Shown here: piece after piece, positions 1 to 6,283 of the stretch
How positions within the stretch are numbered: position 1 is the stretch's first letter
Layout of the letters: the number at the start of each line of letters is the position of its first letter
Made by a program: the position numbers and the translations under genes
DNA from: CAYNWK01 sp964400875
GTDB taxonomy: Bacteria; Chloroflexota; Anaerolineae; Anaerolineales; UBA4823
Direction: 5' to 3'
DNA: 10,426 nucleotides
NCBI GenBank assembly: GCA_964400875.1
Contig: CAYNWK010000147.1
Coordinates: 1 to 10,426 of the forward strand
Notes under the pieces: generated by a model
What the model was told of the DNA's origin: nothing
The model's database searches: none
The model's input: the letters and a program-made list of their open reading frames with translations, nothing else

Positions 1-340
1 CGCCGGTGCAGGCGGCCGCCCGGAACGGCAGGTTGTGAATGTGCTTGGTGATTCCGGCCGAATAGTGCAGCAGGCGCGCCAGCGAAGGAAGATCGAGGTC
101 CACATCCCCGCTGGCAGGGCCATCACCACCTACGATGGCCTGCAGCGCCGTCACGCGAGGCTCAACATCCGCCAGTCCGGTCTCCTGGGGCAGCGGGATG
201 GGCTGCAGATCCGGGTAGATTTTGAACAAACCGGGCCGCTGGTGGGGACCGTAGCGATGGCTCGGGTTCAACAAACGGCCGCCGGGATGCTTGGTGCCGT
301 CATGGTAGTCCCAAGCGATTTGAACATCCCGGTTATTCAT
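1..340 (-). CDS. SagB/ThcOx-type nitroreductase-fold dehydrogenase, N-terminal part (cut by window edge)
   Basis: Only the first 113 codons are present; the rest lies left of position 1. The visible protein starts MNNRDVQIAWDYHDGTKHP, the N-terminal signature of SagB-type dehydrogenases. It continues with PGLFKIYPDLQPIPLP at about residues 36-51 and LARLLHYSAGITKHI at about 88-102, then FRAAACTG at 106-113, where the flavin-binding nitroreductase fold begins. Members of this family are FMN-dependent oxidoreductases; the studied ones (SagB, McbC, ThcOx) oxidise azolines to azoles in peptide natural products, but many are stand-alone and uncharacterised. The ATG at 340 is preceded by GGAG, eight bases upstream, which supports this start. 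A 69-bp gap with a strong hairpin separates it from the upstream RibD-C gene, so co-transcription is uncertain. Family call is confident; substrate is unknown and catalytic residues are not in the window. Confidence 0.85.
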   Translation of the reverse strand, partial: MNNRDVQIAWDYHDGTKHPGGRLLNPSHRYGPHQRPGLFKIYPDLQPIPLPQETGLADVEPRVTALQAIVGGDGPASGDVDLDLPSLARLLHYSAGITKHIHNLPFRAAACTG

Positions 341-360
341 AGATCCGCTCCTATCCCTTG

Positions 361-403
361 AGCCTGAATCAATGGGGGAAGGCGCCTTCCCGCGATCCAG
401 GCT
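361..403. repeat. Large imperfect inverted repeat / hairpin in the gap before the SagB-like gene
   Basis: The outer arms AGCCTGAATC (361-370) and GATCCAGGCT (394-403) pair over ten positions with one mismatch. They enclose a perfect 16-bp palindrome, GGGAAGGCGCCTTCCC (376-391), with small unpaired stretches of five and two bases. It fills most of the 69-bp gap between the stop of the RibD-C gene and the ATG of the SagB-like gene. Neither side has a U-run, so it is not a standard intrinsic terminator. It could pause polymerase, protect an mRNA end, or act as a DNA-level site. Confidence 0.6.
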
Positions 404-409
404 GGCTCG

Positions 410-1240
410 CTACCCCCGGTCGTATGAGAGAAACAGCTGCCCCAGGCCGCCCAGGCCGTGCGGGTCGAAGTAAATCGTGTTGGTTTTCATCCCCACCGCG
501 GGCTCCAGCAGCGGCCCTTCCAGGATCGTAGCGAAGGGATCACCTCCGAGCAAACGGTTCGCATAGGTTAGATACAGGCGGTTCAAAACCCCGCCAGTGA
601 TCAGCAGGTGCAGGATCCGCGGCCCTGCGGCCGAATAGACGGTGCGGTAGCCCAATCCCGCCAGGTGGGCGACCATCTGGTCGCCCTCGACGCCCGAGTC
701 CCCGGCGACGATCACCTGCCCGGCTTTGGCCTCGATTTCTGCGACGCGCTCAGGGTCGGGCTCCCCGCTGGTGAAGACCACGACCTTGCGCCCCCCGGCG
801 GTCAGCACCTCCGGGATGGGGAAGCGCAGGCTGCCGCTGATGATGGCGATGTCAGGCTGCATGGGGAGGTTCCGTTCCTTCCGCCAGGCGCGCAGGTCGG
901 CGAAGCGCGGGTCATCTATCTGCAAGATCTCCTGGGCGCGTCCCTCCGCCCAATCGCGCAGGTAGCGTCCACTGCTGATGATCAGGTCGGCCTGGGCCGC
1001 CAACTCCTGGTAAAGCCGCCAGTCGCGATCGTTCGCCGTGTTTTCGGGCACCTTCAAACCGCCGCCCGGGCGAGGGATGGCGATGCGCCCATCCAGGCTG
1101 GCGACGAAGTTGGCGTATACGTAAGCCGGTCCCGTGCTGCGGTTGTACTGGCGCAGATCGTGGGCCAGGTAAAGCCCTTTCAAGGGAAGTTCCTGAGAGG
1201 GCAAAGGATATAACTGCAAGACGTTACCTTCCATGGTCAT
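410..1240 (-). CDS. Stand-alone RibD C-terminal (DHFR-like) domain reductase
   Basis: The 276-residue protein has one recognisable domain, the RibD-C/dihydrofolate-reductase-like fold, from about residue 38 to 245. Landmarks are VYANFVASLDGRIA (41-54, family motif around SLDGRIA), DWRLYQELAAQADLIISSGRYLR (73-95), a Rossmann-type stretch RKVVVFTSGEPD (151-162), and AAGPRIL followed by LYLTYANRLLGGD (204-234), equivalent to the GGP...L.LTVAP.LLGG of RibD. In riboflavin synthesis this domain reduces the ribose of a pyrimidine with NADPH. Here there is no deaminase domain, so the substrate may be a pyrimidine, a pterin or something else. The ATG at 1240 has AAGGTGG directly upstream and lies 9 bp after the stop of the epimerase gene, so the two are probably co-translated. 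An ATG two codons further in is a possible alternative. Start and family are good; the precise reaction is not assignable. Confidence 0.85.
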   Translation of the reverse strand: MTMEGNVLQLYPLPSQELPLKGLYLAHDLRQYNRSTGPAYVYANFVASLDGRIAIPRPGGGLKVPENTANDRDWRLYQELAAQADLIISSGRYLRDWAEGRAQEILQIDDPRFADLRAWRKERNLPMQPDIAIISGSLRFPIPEVLTAGGRKVVVFTSGEPDPERVAEIEAKAGQVIVAGDSGVEGDQMVAHLAGLGYRTVYSAAGPRILHLLITGGVLNRLYLTYANRLLGGDPFATILEGPLLEPAVGMKTNTIYFDPHGLGGLGQLFLSYDRG

Positions 1241-1249
1241 CCACCTTCA

Positions 1250-1990
1250 TCACCATAGACGTACGATTTCACCTGCTGCAAAAATATGCCCGACTTCGAG
1301 CCGCAGAGCCGGCCTGGAATAGAGTTCCGGCGGTACGCTGATATCGGCTAAATACAGCTCGCCGACGTTTCCCCTGGCGCCCGGAGCCTGCAAGCCAACC
1401 TTGGGCAGCGCCAGGGTCATCGTCGCCGTCGCCCGGATCGCAGGATCGTAGACCACGCCGCTGGCTGCATCCACCCCGGAGGGGAGGTCCAGGGCCAGAA
1501 TAGGCGCTGGCTGCGCGTTGGCCCAGCGGATCAGCTCGGCGGCCGCGCCGCGCGGCGACCCGCGCAAACTGTAGCCAATCACCCCATCGACGATCAGGTC
1601 CGGGTTCCCGGCCCGTCTTAACTCAACCGGGAGGCTAACTTCAATACCCATGCGCAGCAGTATCTCAAACTGGTGGGCGGGGACACCGGCGAAACCGGTT
1701 TTGGGTTTGGTCGTATAGACCTTTACCCCGGCGCCAAAATTGTGCAGCCGGCGGGCGCAGGCCAGCGCGCCGCCGCCGTTGCCGCCGGCGCCGGCCAGCA
1801 CCACGACCCGCTTGCCCTGCGGATCGCCTGCGAAGAAACGCCGGCGCGCAAGGTGAGCCAGATTGCGGCCGGCGTTTTCCATCATCTGGATCAGGTCGAT
1901 GTGGTAATCTTCGATCATCGACCGGTCCACTGCCCGCATCTGGTTCGTATCTACGAATGGGACCTCCCCGCGAAACACTGGTACGTCCAT
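1250..1990 (-). CDS. nnrE: NAD(P)H-hydrate epimerase (YjeF N-terminal domain only)
   Basis: This cytoplasmic enzyme family interconverts the R and S forms of damaged NAD(P)H hydrate so that a dehydratase can repair them. The 246 residues match the YjeF_N domain: MRAVDRSMIEDYHI (18-31), the glycine loop GAGGNGGGA (67-75), PDLIVDGVIGYSLRG (130-144), LALDLPSGVD (165-174) and TLALPKVGL (192-200). The C-terminal ADP-dependent dehydratase domain found in fused bacterial proteins is absent, so any partner must be elsewhere. The glycine loop is usually G.GNNGGDG; here the aspartate position is glycine, although the second aspartate (D135) and the LDLPSG.D motif are kept. No clear Shine-Dalgarno precedes the ATG at 1990, and an in-frame TAA lies only 15 bp upstream, which limits other choices. 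It lies 31 bp after the small-protein gene and 9 bp before the RibD-C gene. Activity is inferred from family. Confidence 0.85.
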   Translation of the reverse strand: MDVPVFRGEVPFVDTNQMRAVDRSMIEDYHIDLIQMMENAGRNLAHLARRRFFAGDPQGKRVVVLAGAGGNGGGALACARRLHNFGAGVKVYTTKPKTGFAGVPAHQFEILLRMGIEVSLPVELRRAGNPDLIVDGVIGYSLRGSPRGAAAELIRWANAQPAPILALDLPSGVDAASGVVYDPAIRATATMTLALPKVGLQAPGARGNVGELYLADISVPPELYSRPALRLEVGHIFAAGEIVRLW

Positions 1991-2021
1991 CGTTCGTTTT
2001 AATTAAATGAGATGCTCACTT

Positions 2022-2339
2022 TCATGAGTTAGGGGCCTCCGGCATGCGCCCGTGCATCGGCGCGTAGCGCTCCAGGAAGAAGTCGGTGTAATATTCCGCC
2101 CAGAAAGCCTCCGGCGCCTTTTGTGCGCGCTCTTTCTCTACCGTCACAAGCAGGTAGACCAGCTCGCTTTTGGAGCAAGGCGTCTGGAGCAGCCGGTTGA
2201 GCCGCGCTTGGGCGTACTCGGCGTACCAGATCGGCCACTCCGGGTCCGCCCCGTCGGCCTCGATGAATGCCTGGTGGTGGACGTGACCGGTTTCTTTGAA
2301 CAGCTCGATCAATTCAGCGCGCAGTTCGTTAGCGTTCAT
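2022..2339 (-). CDS. Small conserved-type hypothetical protein following the ABC exporter
   Basis: The 105-residue protein is not one I can assign to a named family. It is soluble, with no signal peptide or membrane segment, and looks helical. It is rich in aromatic and acidic residues, for example GHVHHQAFIEADGADPEWP (18-36), IWYAEYAQARLNRLL (37-51), SELVYLLVTVEKE (58-70) and FWAEYYTDFFLERY (79-92). One cysteine (C55) is present. The ATG at 2339 is chosen because AAGGA sits seven bases upstream; a TTG at 2360 in the same frame would overlap the permease stop and has no ribosome site. It begins 17 bp after the second permease and is probably part of the exporter transcript. Its role in export, or in the nucleotide-repair genes after it, cannot be told from the sequence. 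Confidence 0.8.
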   Translation of the reverse strand: MNANELRAELIELFKETGHVHHQAFIEADGADPEWPIWYAEYAQARLNRLLQTPCSKSELVYLLVTVEKERAQKAPEAFWAEYYTDFFLERYAPMHGRMPEAPNS

Positions 2340-2356
2340 GGGATTTCCTTTTCCGA

Positions 2357-3619
2357 TCAATCATAGCGGAACAAGCGGATGGCGAGGAAGAAACACACCA
2401 GCGCGATGGCCAGCAAGACGACCATGGGGACCCAGATGTCGGCCAGGCTGGCTGACTCGAAGAGCAAGGCGGTAAAGCCATCCATCGCCCAGGCGACCGG
2501 GGAGATATGGCCGATGGCGCGCATAAACTCCGGCACGATCTCCAGCGGCCACCAGGCGCCGCCCAGGGGCGCCAGGATCAGGGAAAGCAGCAGGCTTAAC
2601 CCGCTGGCCTGGGATTCATTCTCCAGCCGGGTACCCAGCGCAAAGGACAGCGCCGTGACCGCCAGCGTATAGGTGAGCGCCAGCAGGACCAGCGCCAGGG
2701 GGTCATCGCCAAAATTCATACCCAGCAGCGCGCCGACCAGGAAAATAATCAAATACTGCAGCAAGCCCAGGGTGAAGCGGGCCAGGATTTTGCCGCCCAA
2801 CAGCTGTGCTTTGGAGATCGGCAGCGTCGCCAGGCGCGGCAGAGTCCACTGCTTGCGCTCTTCGATCAGGGCGGTCATGCCGCCGAAGACCGTGAACATG
2901 ACGAACATGGCGCCCATCCCGGGGACGGATTGGCCCAGGCCCGCTTGCAGGTTCTGGAACGCCGTGGGCGTTTCAGGCTGCCCGGAGAGCTGGTAATCGA
3001 TGGCCACTGACTCCTCCGCCCACAGACCGGCGGCGCGGTCGTAGAGTACACGCTGGAGATCCTCCCTCCCGGCGGCTTCCAGGTTGACGCCCGGGAAGCT
3101 GGCGATCGCTTCCGAACCGACCATCGAAGCGACCACCGCGCCGTTGATTTGCTGGATGGCCGCCTCGACCGCTTGCTGGATGTAGCCGGGCGCGATAGAG
3201 TCTTCCAGGGACCAGAAAATAATTTTGACCGAGCGAAAAGCGCGCACGTCTTGTGCGAACCCGGCAGGGATCTCGATCGCCGCCAGGGAGGTCTCCTCCT
3301 GAAGGCGGGACAGCGCCCAATCCCGGTCGAACTCGGCGTCGTCCCCGATCTGGCAGAACTCGGCGTCGTCCAGCGGGCAAAGCGCCAGGGCGCTGTTGGC
3401 CTCCCGCAGGGCAGCGGTGAACTCCCGCGAAAGTTCGCTCTGATCCATGTCCAGCAGGTCGACCCGCACCCGCTCGGGACCGCTGTCCGTAGATCCGCCG
3501 CTGACGAAACCGATGATCAAAGTCATGGCAATGGGTACGAGCAGCAAACTGATTAAGTTGCCGCGATCGACCAGGAAAATGCGCAGGTCGTTCAGGGCGA
3601 TGGTGAGGGTCTGGCGCAT
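2357..3619 (-). CDS. ABC-2 type exporter permease (second permease of the operon)
   Basis: The 420-residue integral membrane protein has the ABC2_membrane_3 layout: one N-terminal membrane segment (about 20-40), a long extracytoplasmic domain (about 41-230), then five segments near 231-252, 281-302, 308-328, 340-358 and 395-415. The cytoplasmic loop EERKQWTLPRLATLPISK (253-270) and the late motif LGGAWWPLEIVPEFMRAIG (352-370), followed by SPVAWAMDGF, are typical of drug, lipid or polyketide exporters powered by an ABC-2 ATPase. The extracytoplasmic domain holds two cysteines (C81, C89) in a short repeat, DDAEF-CQIG-DDAEF. AGGGA lies nine bases before the ATG at 3619 and overlaps the stop of the first permease, 10 bp upstream. 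With the sister permease it probably forms the heterodimeric channel. The substrate is unknown. Confidence 0.92.
   Translation of the reverse strand: MRQTLTIALNDLRIFLVDRGNLISLLLVPIAMTLIIGFVSGGSTDSGPERVRVDLLDMDQSELSREFTAALREANSALALCPLDDAEFCQIGDDAEFDRDWALSRLQEETSLAAIEIPAGFAQDVRAFRSVKIIFWSLEDSIAPGYIQQAVEAAIQQINGAVVASMVGSEAIASFPGVNLEAAGREDLQRVLYDRAAGLWAEESVAIDYQLSGQPETPTAFQNLQAGLGQSVPGMGAMFVMFTVFGGMTALIEERKQWTLPRLATLPISKAQLLGGKILARFTLGLLQYLIIFLVGALLGMNFGDDPLALVLLALTYTLAVTALSFALGTRLENESQASGLSLLLSLILAPLGGAWWPLEIVPEFMRAIGHISPVAWAMDGFTALLFESASLADIWVPMVVLLAIALVCFFLAIRLFRYD
3329..3371. repeat. In-gene direct repeat, two 16-bp copies 27 bp apart
   Basis: GAACTCGGCGTCGTCC occurs at 3329-3344 and again at 3356-3371. 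The 27-bp offset is nine codons, so the permease frame is kept and the protein carries DDAEF twice, spaced by CQIG, in its extracytoplasmic domain. It looks like a small tandem duplication. Confidence 0.85.
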
Positions 3620-3629
3620 TGACGATCCC

Positions 3630-5081
3630 TTAGATTTTAAAACGGCGGTTGAAGAGCAGCAAGCCGATCAAGTACATCAGCACCCCCATGGCCACCAGCA
3701 CCAGGACATTCAAACCGATATCGGTTTGCCCGGCAGCCAGCTGGTCGAAAGCGTCCCGCCCCCAGTAGAGCAAGGAGAAGGCCGAGATGGCACGCGGCAG
3801 GGTGAAGCCGAATGCGCCGCCCAAAGCAGCCATGGCGATATTCAGCACGGAGCCGAAGACCTGCCCTTGCTCCGGGGTGGAGGCGACCCCGGCGAGCAGC
3901 ATGCCCAACCCGGAGACTGCCAGGGCAGCCGCAAACAGCGCCAGCGCGATCAGCAAGTAGTTCGTCCCCCAGATCAGGGTGAGCTGGCCCGCCAGGAGGC
4001 TGCCAACCAGGCTCAGCGCGATCATTAAAAGCAGGAGCTGCACGATAACGGTGATGAACACGCCGATCAGCTTGCCTGCCAGGATGTAAGACTTGGGGGT
4101 TGGGGAGGTGAGCAGGCGCTGTAAAGTCCAGTTGCGGCGCTCGTCGTACATGCTGAAGATCCCGAATTGGGCCGTGAACAAGGCGAAGAACATCGCCTGG
4201 GACGAGCCGACCGAGACCAGGATGATGGAGGTGATGTTTTGCTCTTCCGCCTGCACCGTGCGCGTCTCCAGCGTGATGGTGTTGCTGGCCGGCGTGAAAG
4301 CGCAGGCGAAGCTCTCCTCAAAGTCAAGGGAGCCTGTACTGCCGTCGGGGGAGGGGAAAGCCCCGGTTGCCGCCATTTGGGAGAAGGTTGCAGCAATGGT
4401 GATGTTGCCGGTCAACAACTGGTTGGTGATGCCGTCGATGATGCTGCGCACGATCCCAGCGGCGACTGGCCTGCCGCCGTTGGCGTATATCGAGACCTGC
4501 ACCGGCGCCTCCTGCTCCTCCGCGTCGATCTGGTTCAGGCGAGCCGAGAAATCCGCCGGGATGAACACCGCGGCGGTATAGACGCCCTGGTCAACGGCCG
4601 CCCGCGCCACCGCGCGGGCGAACTCTGCGCCCTCTTCGCTCCCCGCCGCTGTGCTCTCGGTGAGGCTTACCGCTCCGGATGAGACCAGCTGGCGGGCCAG
4701 CGCGTCATCGAATGCCACTGCATCGGTAAGATCGAGCAGGGAAACGCCCGCGCCAGGTTCGCTTTGATCGGCTCCGGCGGTTTCCCCAGACGGCAGGTTG
4801 CAACCCGGCAGCGCCGCGCCCTGCCCGTCCTGGCCTTCTGCCGGCGTGAGCAGGTCCAGGTAAACCTGGCCGAAGTTGAATCCTTGGGCCATACCCTGGT
4901 CTGCATTCAGGATGGCGATGGGGATATCCTGAACGGGCACGTCGCCCCCGCCCAGCCCGCCAAAGGCCAGCCCCACGATGGTCGCGAGGGCCAGCGGGGT
5001 GGCCAGCATGATCAAGATTAAATTGCGATCTGTGAATCTGGTATAGATATCTTTCCAGGCGATGGTCCAGATTTTGAGCAT
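3630..5081 (-). CDS. ABC-2 type exporter permease (first permease of the operon)
   Basis: The 483-residue membrane protein has the same plan as its neighbour but a distinct sequence. It has one membrane segment near 20-42, a large extracytoplasmic region of roughly 245 residues, then five segments near 288-310, 335-358, 374-396, 408-428 and 456-478. The cytoplasmic loop DERRNWTLQRLLTSPTPKSY (313-332) corresponds to the ERKQWTLPRL loop of the second permease, which supports common ancestry and joint coupling to one ATPase. The extracytoplasmic region is rich in acidic, Gly and Ala residues between about 80 and 160 and has two cysteines (C94, C260). The ATG at 5081 lies one base after the ATPase stop, with no good ribosome site of its own, so translation is probably coupled to the ATPase. 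The exported compound cannot be inferred. Confidence 0.92.
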   Translation of the reverse strand: MLKIWTIAWKDIYTRFTDRNLILIMLATPLALATIVGLAFGGLGGGDVPVQDIPIAILNADQGMAQGFNFGQVYLDLLTPAEGQDGQGAALPGCNLPSGETAGADQSEPGAGVSLLDLTDAVAFDDALARQLVSSGAVSLTESTAAGSEEGAEFARAVARAAVDQGVYTAAVFIPADFSARLNQIDAEEQEAPVQVSIYANGGRPVAAGIVRSIIDGITNQLLTGNITIAATFSQMAATGAFPSPDGSTGSLDFEESFACAFTPASNTITLETRTVQAEEQNITSIILVSVGSSQAMFFALFTAQFGIFSMYDERRNWTLQRLLTSPTPKSYILAGKLIGVFITVIVQLLLLMIALSLVGSLLAGQLTLIWGTNYLLIALALFAAALAVSGLGMLLAGVASTPEQGQVFGSVLNIAMAALGGAFGFTLPRAISAFSLLYWGRDAFDQLAAGQTDIGLNVLVLVAMGVLMYLIGLLLFNRRFKI

Positions 5082-5082
5082 C

Positions 5083-6084
5083 TCAGTCCCGCAGCGCCCG
5101 GCCGGTCAGGTCCAGGAAGACGGCTTCCAGGTCCGGTTCGCGCACCGCGACGGAATGGATCTCCACCCCGGCGTCATCGGCGAGCTGGATCAGCCCGGGT
5201 AGCGCTTTGCGCCCGCGGCGAGCGGTGACCACGATCTTGCCGCTGGTGTTGGCAGGGTCTTCACCGCCCTCGCCAGGGGGGTCGTAGATTGCCACCGTGA
5301 TCCCCTCGATCTCGCTCTGCATGCGCCCTAGCAGCTTCTCGTCCACTGGCTGTTCGCCAACGTCGAAGACCAGCCGGTCTTGCTCGCCGACTTGCTCGAT
5401 CAGGTCGCCTTGCGCTCCCAGGGCGATGATCTCACCGTGGTCGATGATCCCGACCCGGTCGCTGAGCTCTTGAGCTTCTTCCATCAGGTGGGTGGTGTAC
5501 AGCACGGTGATGTCGAGCTCGTCGCGCAGCTGCATCACCATGTCCAGGATCCGCCGGCGGCTCTGCGGGTCGATGCCGACGGTAGGTTCGTCCATATAAA
5601 GCAAAGCCGGGCGGTGCAGCAGGCCGACGGCGATGTTCACACGCCGTTTCATGCCGCCGGAATAGGTATCGATGCGGTCGTCCTGGCGGTCCGTCAGCCC
5701 GATGAACTCGAGCACTTCGTCGATCCGCCGGTCCAGTTCGGCGCCGCCGAGCCCGTACATCTTACCGAAGAAGTTCAGGTTCTGGCGGGCGTTCAGCCTG
5801 GGGTACAGGGCGATCTCCTGCGGGACAACGCCCAGCAGGCGCTTGGCTGCCAGGGGCTCCCGCGTGATCGAATGGCCTCCGATGGTCGCGTCGCCGCGGG
5901 TCGGTTCCAGCAGCCCGCTGATCATCGATATGGTGGTGGTCTTGCCGGCGCCGTTTGGGCCGAGCAAGCTGAAGATCTCCCCCTTATAGATGTCCAGGTC
6001 CAGGTCTTTAACCGCCTGGACTTCGCTCCCGTCTGGCAGTTTGTACGTTTTAGCCAGGTCACGCACTGCAACCATTGTTTCCAT
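5083..6084 (-). CDS. ABC-2 type exporter ATPase with C-terminal DUF4162-like domain
   Basis: The 333-residue cytoplasmic ATPase powers the two permeases encoded after it. All nucleotide-site motifs are intact: Walker A GPNGAGKTT (42-50), Q-loop Q89, signature YSGGM (141-145), Walker B LLYMDEP (161-167) with the catalytic glutamate E166, and the switch histidine in TTH (H199). The C-terminal 100 residues end in EPDLEAVFLDLTGRALRD, the usual ending of DrrA/NatA-like and DUF4162-type exporter ATPases. The ATG at 6084 is chosen for the strong GAGGAG six bases upstream and because MVAVRDLAKTY follows in the family-typical position; a TTG at 6102 would add six residues without support. This is the first gene of the leftward run. 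The adjacent divergent region supplies its promoter. Function is confident at family level; no substrate hint is present. Confidence 0.95.
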   Translation of the reverse strand: METMVAVRDLAKTYKLPDGSEVQAVKDLDLDIYKGEIFSLLGPNGAGKTTTISMISGLLEPTRGDATIGGHSITREPLAAKRLLGVVPQEIALYPRLNARQNLNFFGKMYGLGGAELDRRIDEVLEFIGLTDRQDDRIDTYSGGMKRRVNIAVGLLHRPALLYMDEPTVGIDPQSRRRILDMVMQLRDELDITVLYTTHLMEEAQELSDRVGIIDHGEIIALGAQGDLIEQVGEQDRLVFDVGEQPVDEKLLGRMQSEIEGITVAIYDPPGEGGEDPANTSGKIVVTARRGRKALPGLIQLADDAGVEIHSVAVREPDLEAVFLDLTGRALRD

Positions 6085-6103
6085 GCAATCTCCTCGGAGC
6101 AAT

Positions 6104-6189
6104 CGGGATGCGCGCTATGATACCATGTGTTGCCCATACGAGGGGGCGGCGCTAGAGTTCTTGCGGCGAGATGGGCGTCGCGCATCCCG
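6104..6189. promoter_or_regulatory. Widely spaced 11-bp inverted repeat in the divergent promoter region
   Basis: CGGGATGCGCG (6104-6114) and CGCGCATCCCG (6179-6189) are perfect reverse complements, separated by 64 bp. Both lie in the 199-bp gap between the ATPase gene and the MutS-like gene. One arm covers the predicted start of the exporter transcript and the other is in the region expected to serve the plus-strand gene. It may be a pair of sites for one regulator, or chance in GC-rich DNA. No other structure, RNA gene or riboswitch is visible in the gap. Confidence 0.45.
6117..6125 (-). promoter_or_regulatory. Candidate extended -10 element for the ABC exporter operon
   Basis: Read on the minus strand, this is TGG TATCAT, a TGn plus -10 hexamer. 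It would start transcription near 6110 and leave a leader of about 26 bases before the ATG at 6084. No good -35 hexamer stands at 16-18 bp upstream, which fits an extended -10 promoter but leaves the call weak. Confidence 0.3.
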
Positions 6190-6283
6190 GCGGTGCGGTC
6201 GCCGTATAGTAGAATCACCCCATCTTTCCCAGTGATCCGAGTAATGCATCGATTTCACCAAAACACCTACCGGGGAGAAAACC

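Noticed and set aside
35..361. Plus-strand open frame of 108 codons at the left edge
   Set aside because: It is the complement of the SagB-like gene, whose protein has clear family motifs and a ribosome site; the plus-strand product resembles nothing.
608..1213. Long plus-strand open frame of 201 codons
   Set aside because: It lies entirely opposite the RibD-C gene, is rich in Arg, Gly and Ala as expected of GC-rich shadows, and has no motif support.
5380..6120. Plus-strand open frame of 246 codons opposite the ATPase
   Set aside because: The minus strand encodes a fully motif-complete ABC ATPase here; the opposite frame is a by-product of codon bias.
6205..6215. Possible -10 boxes (TATAGT, TAGAAT) for the MutS-like gene
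   Set aside because: No acceptable -35 hexamer lies 16-18 bp upstream and no extended -10 TG is present, so it is not listed as a promoter.
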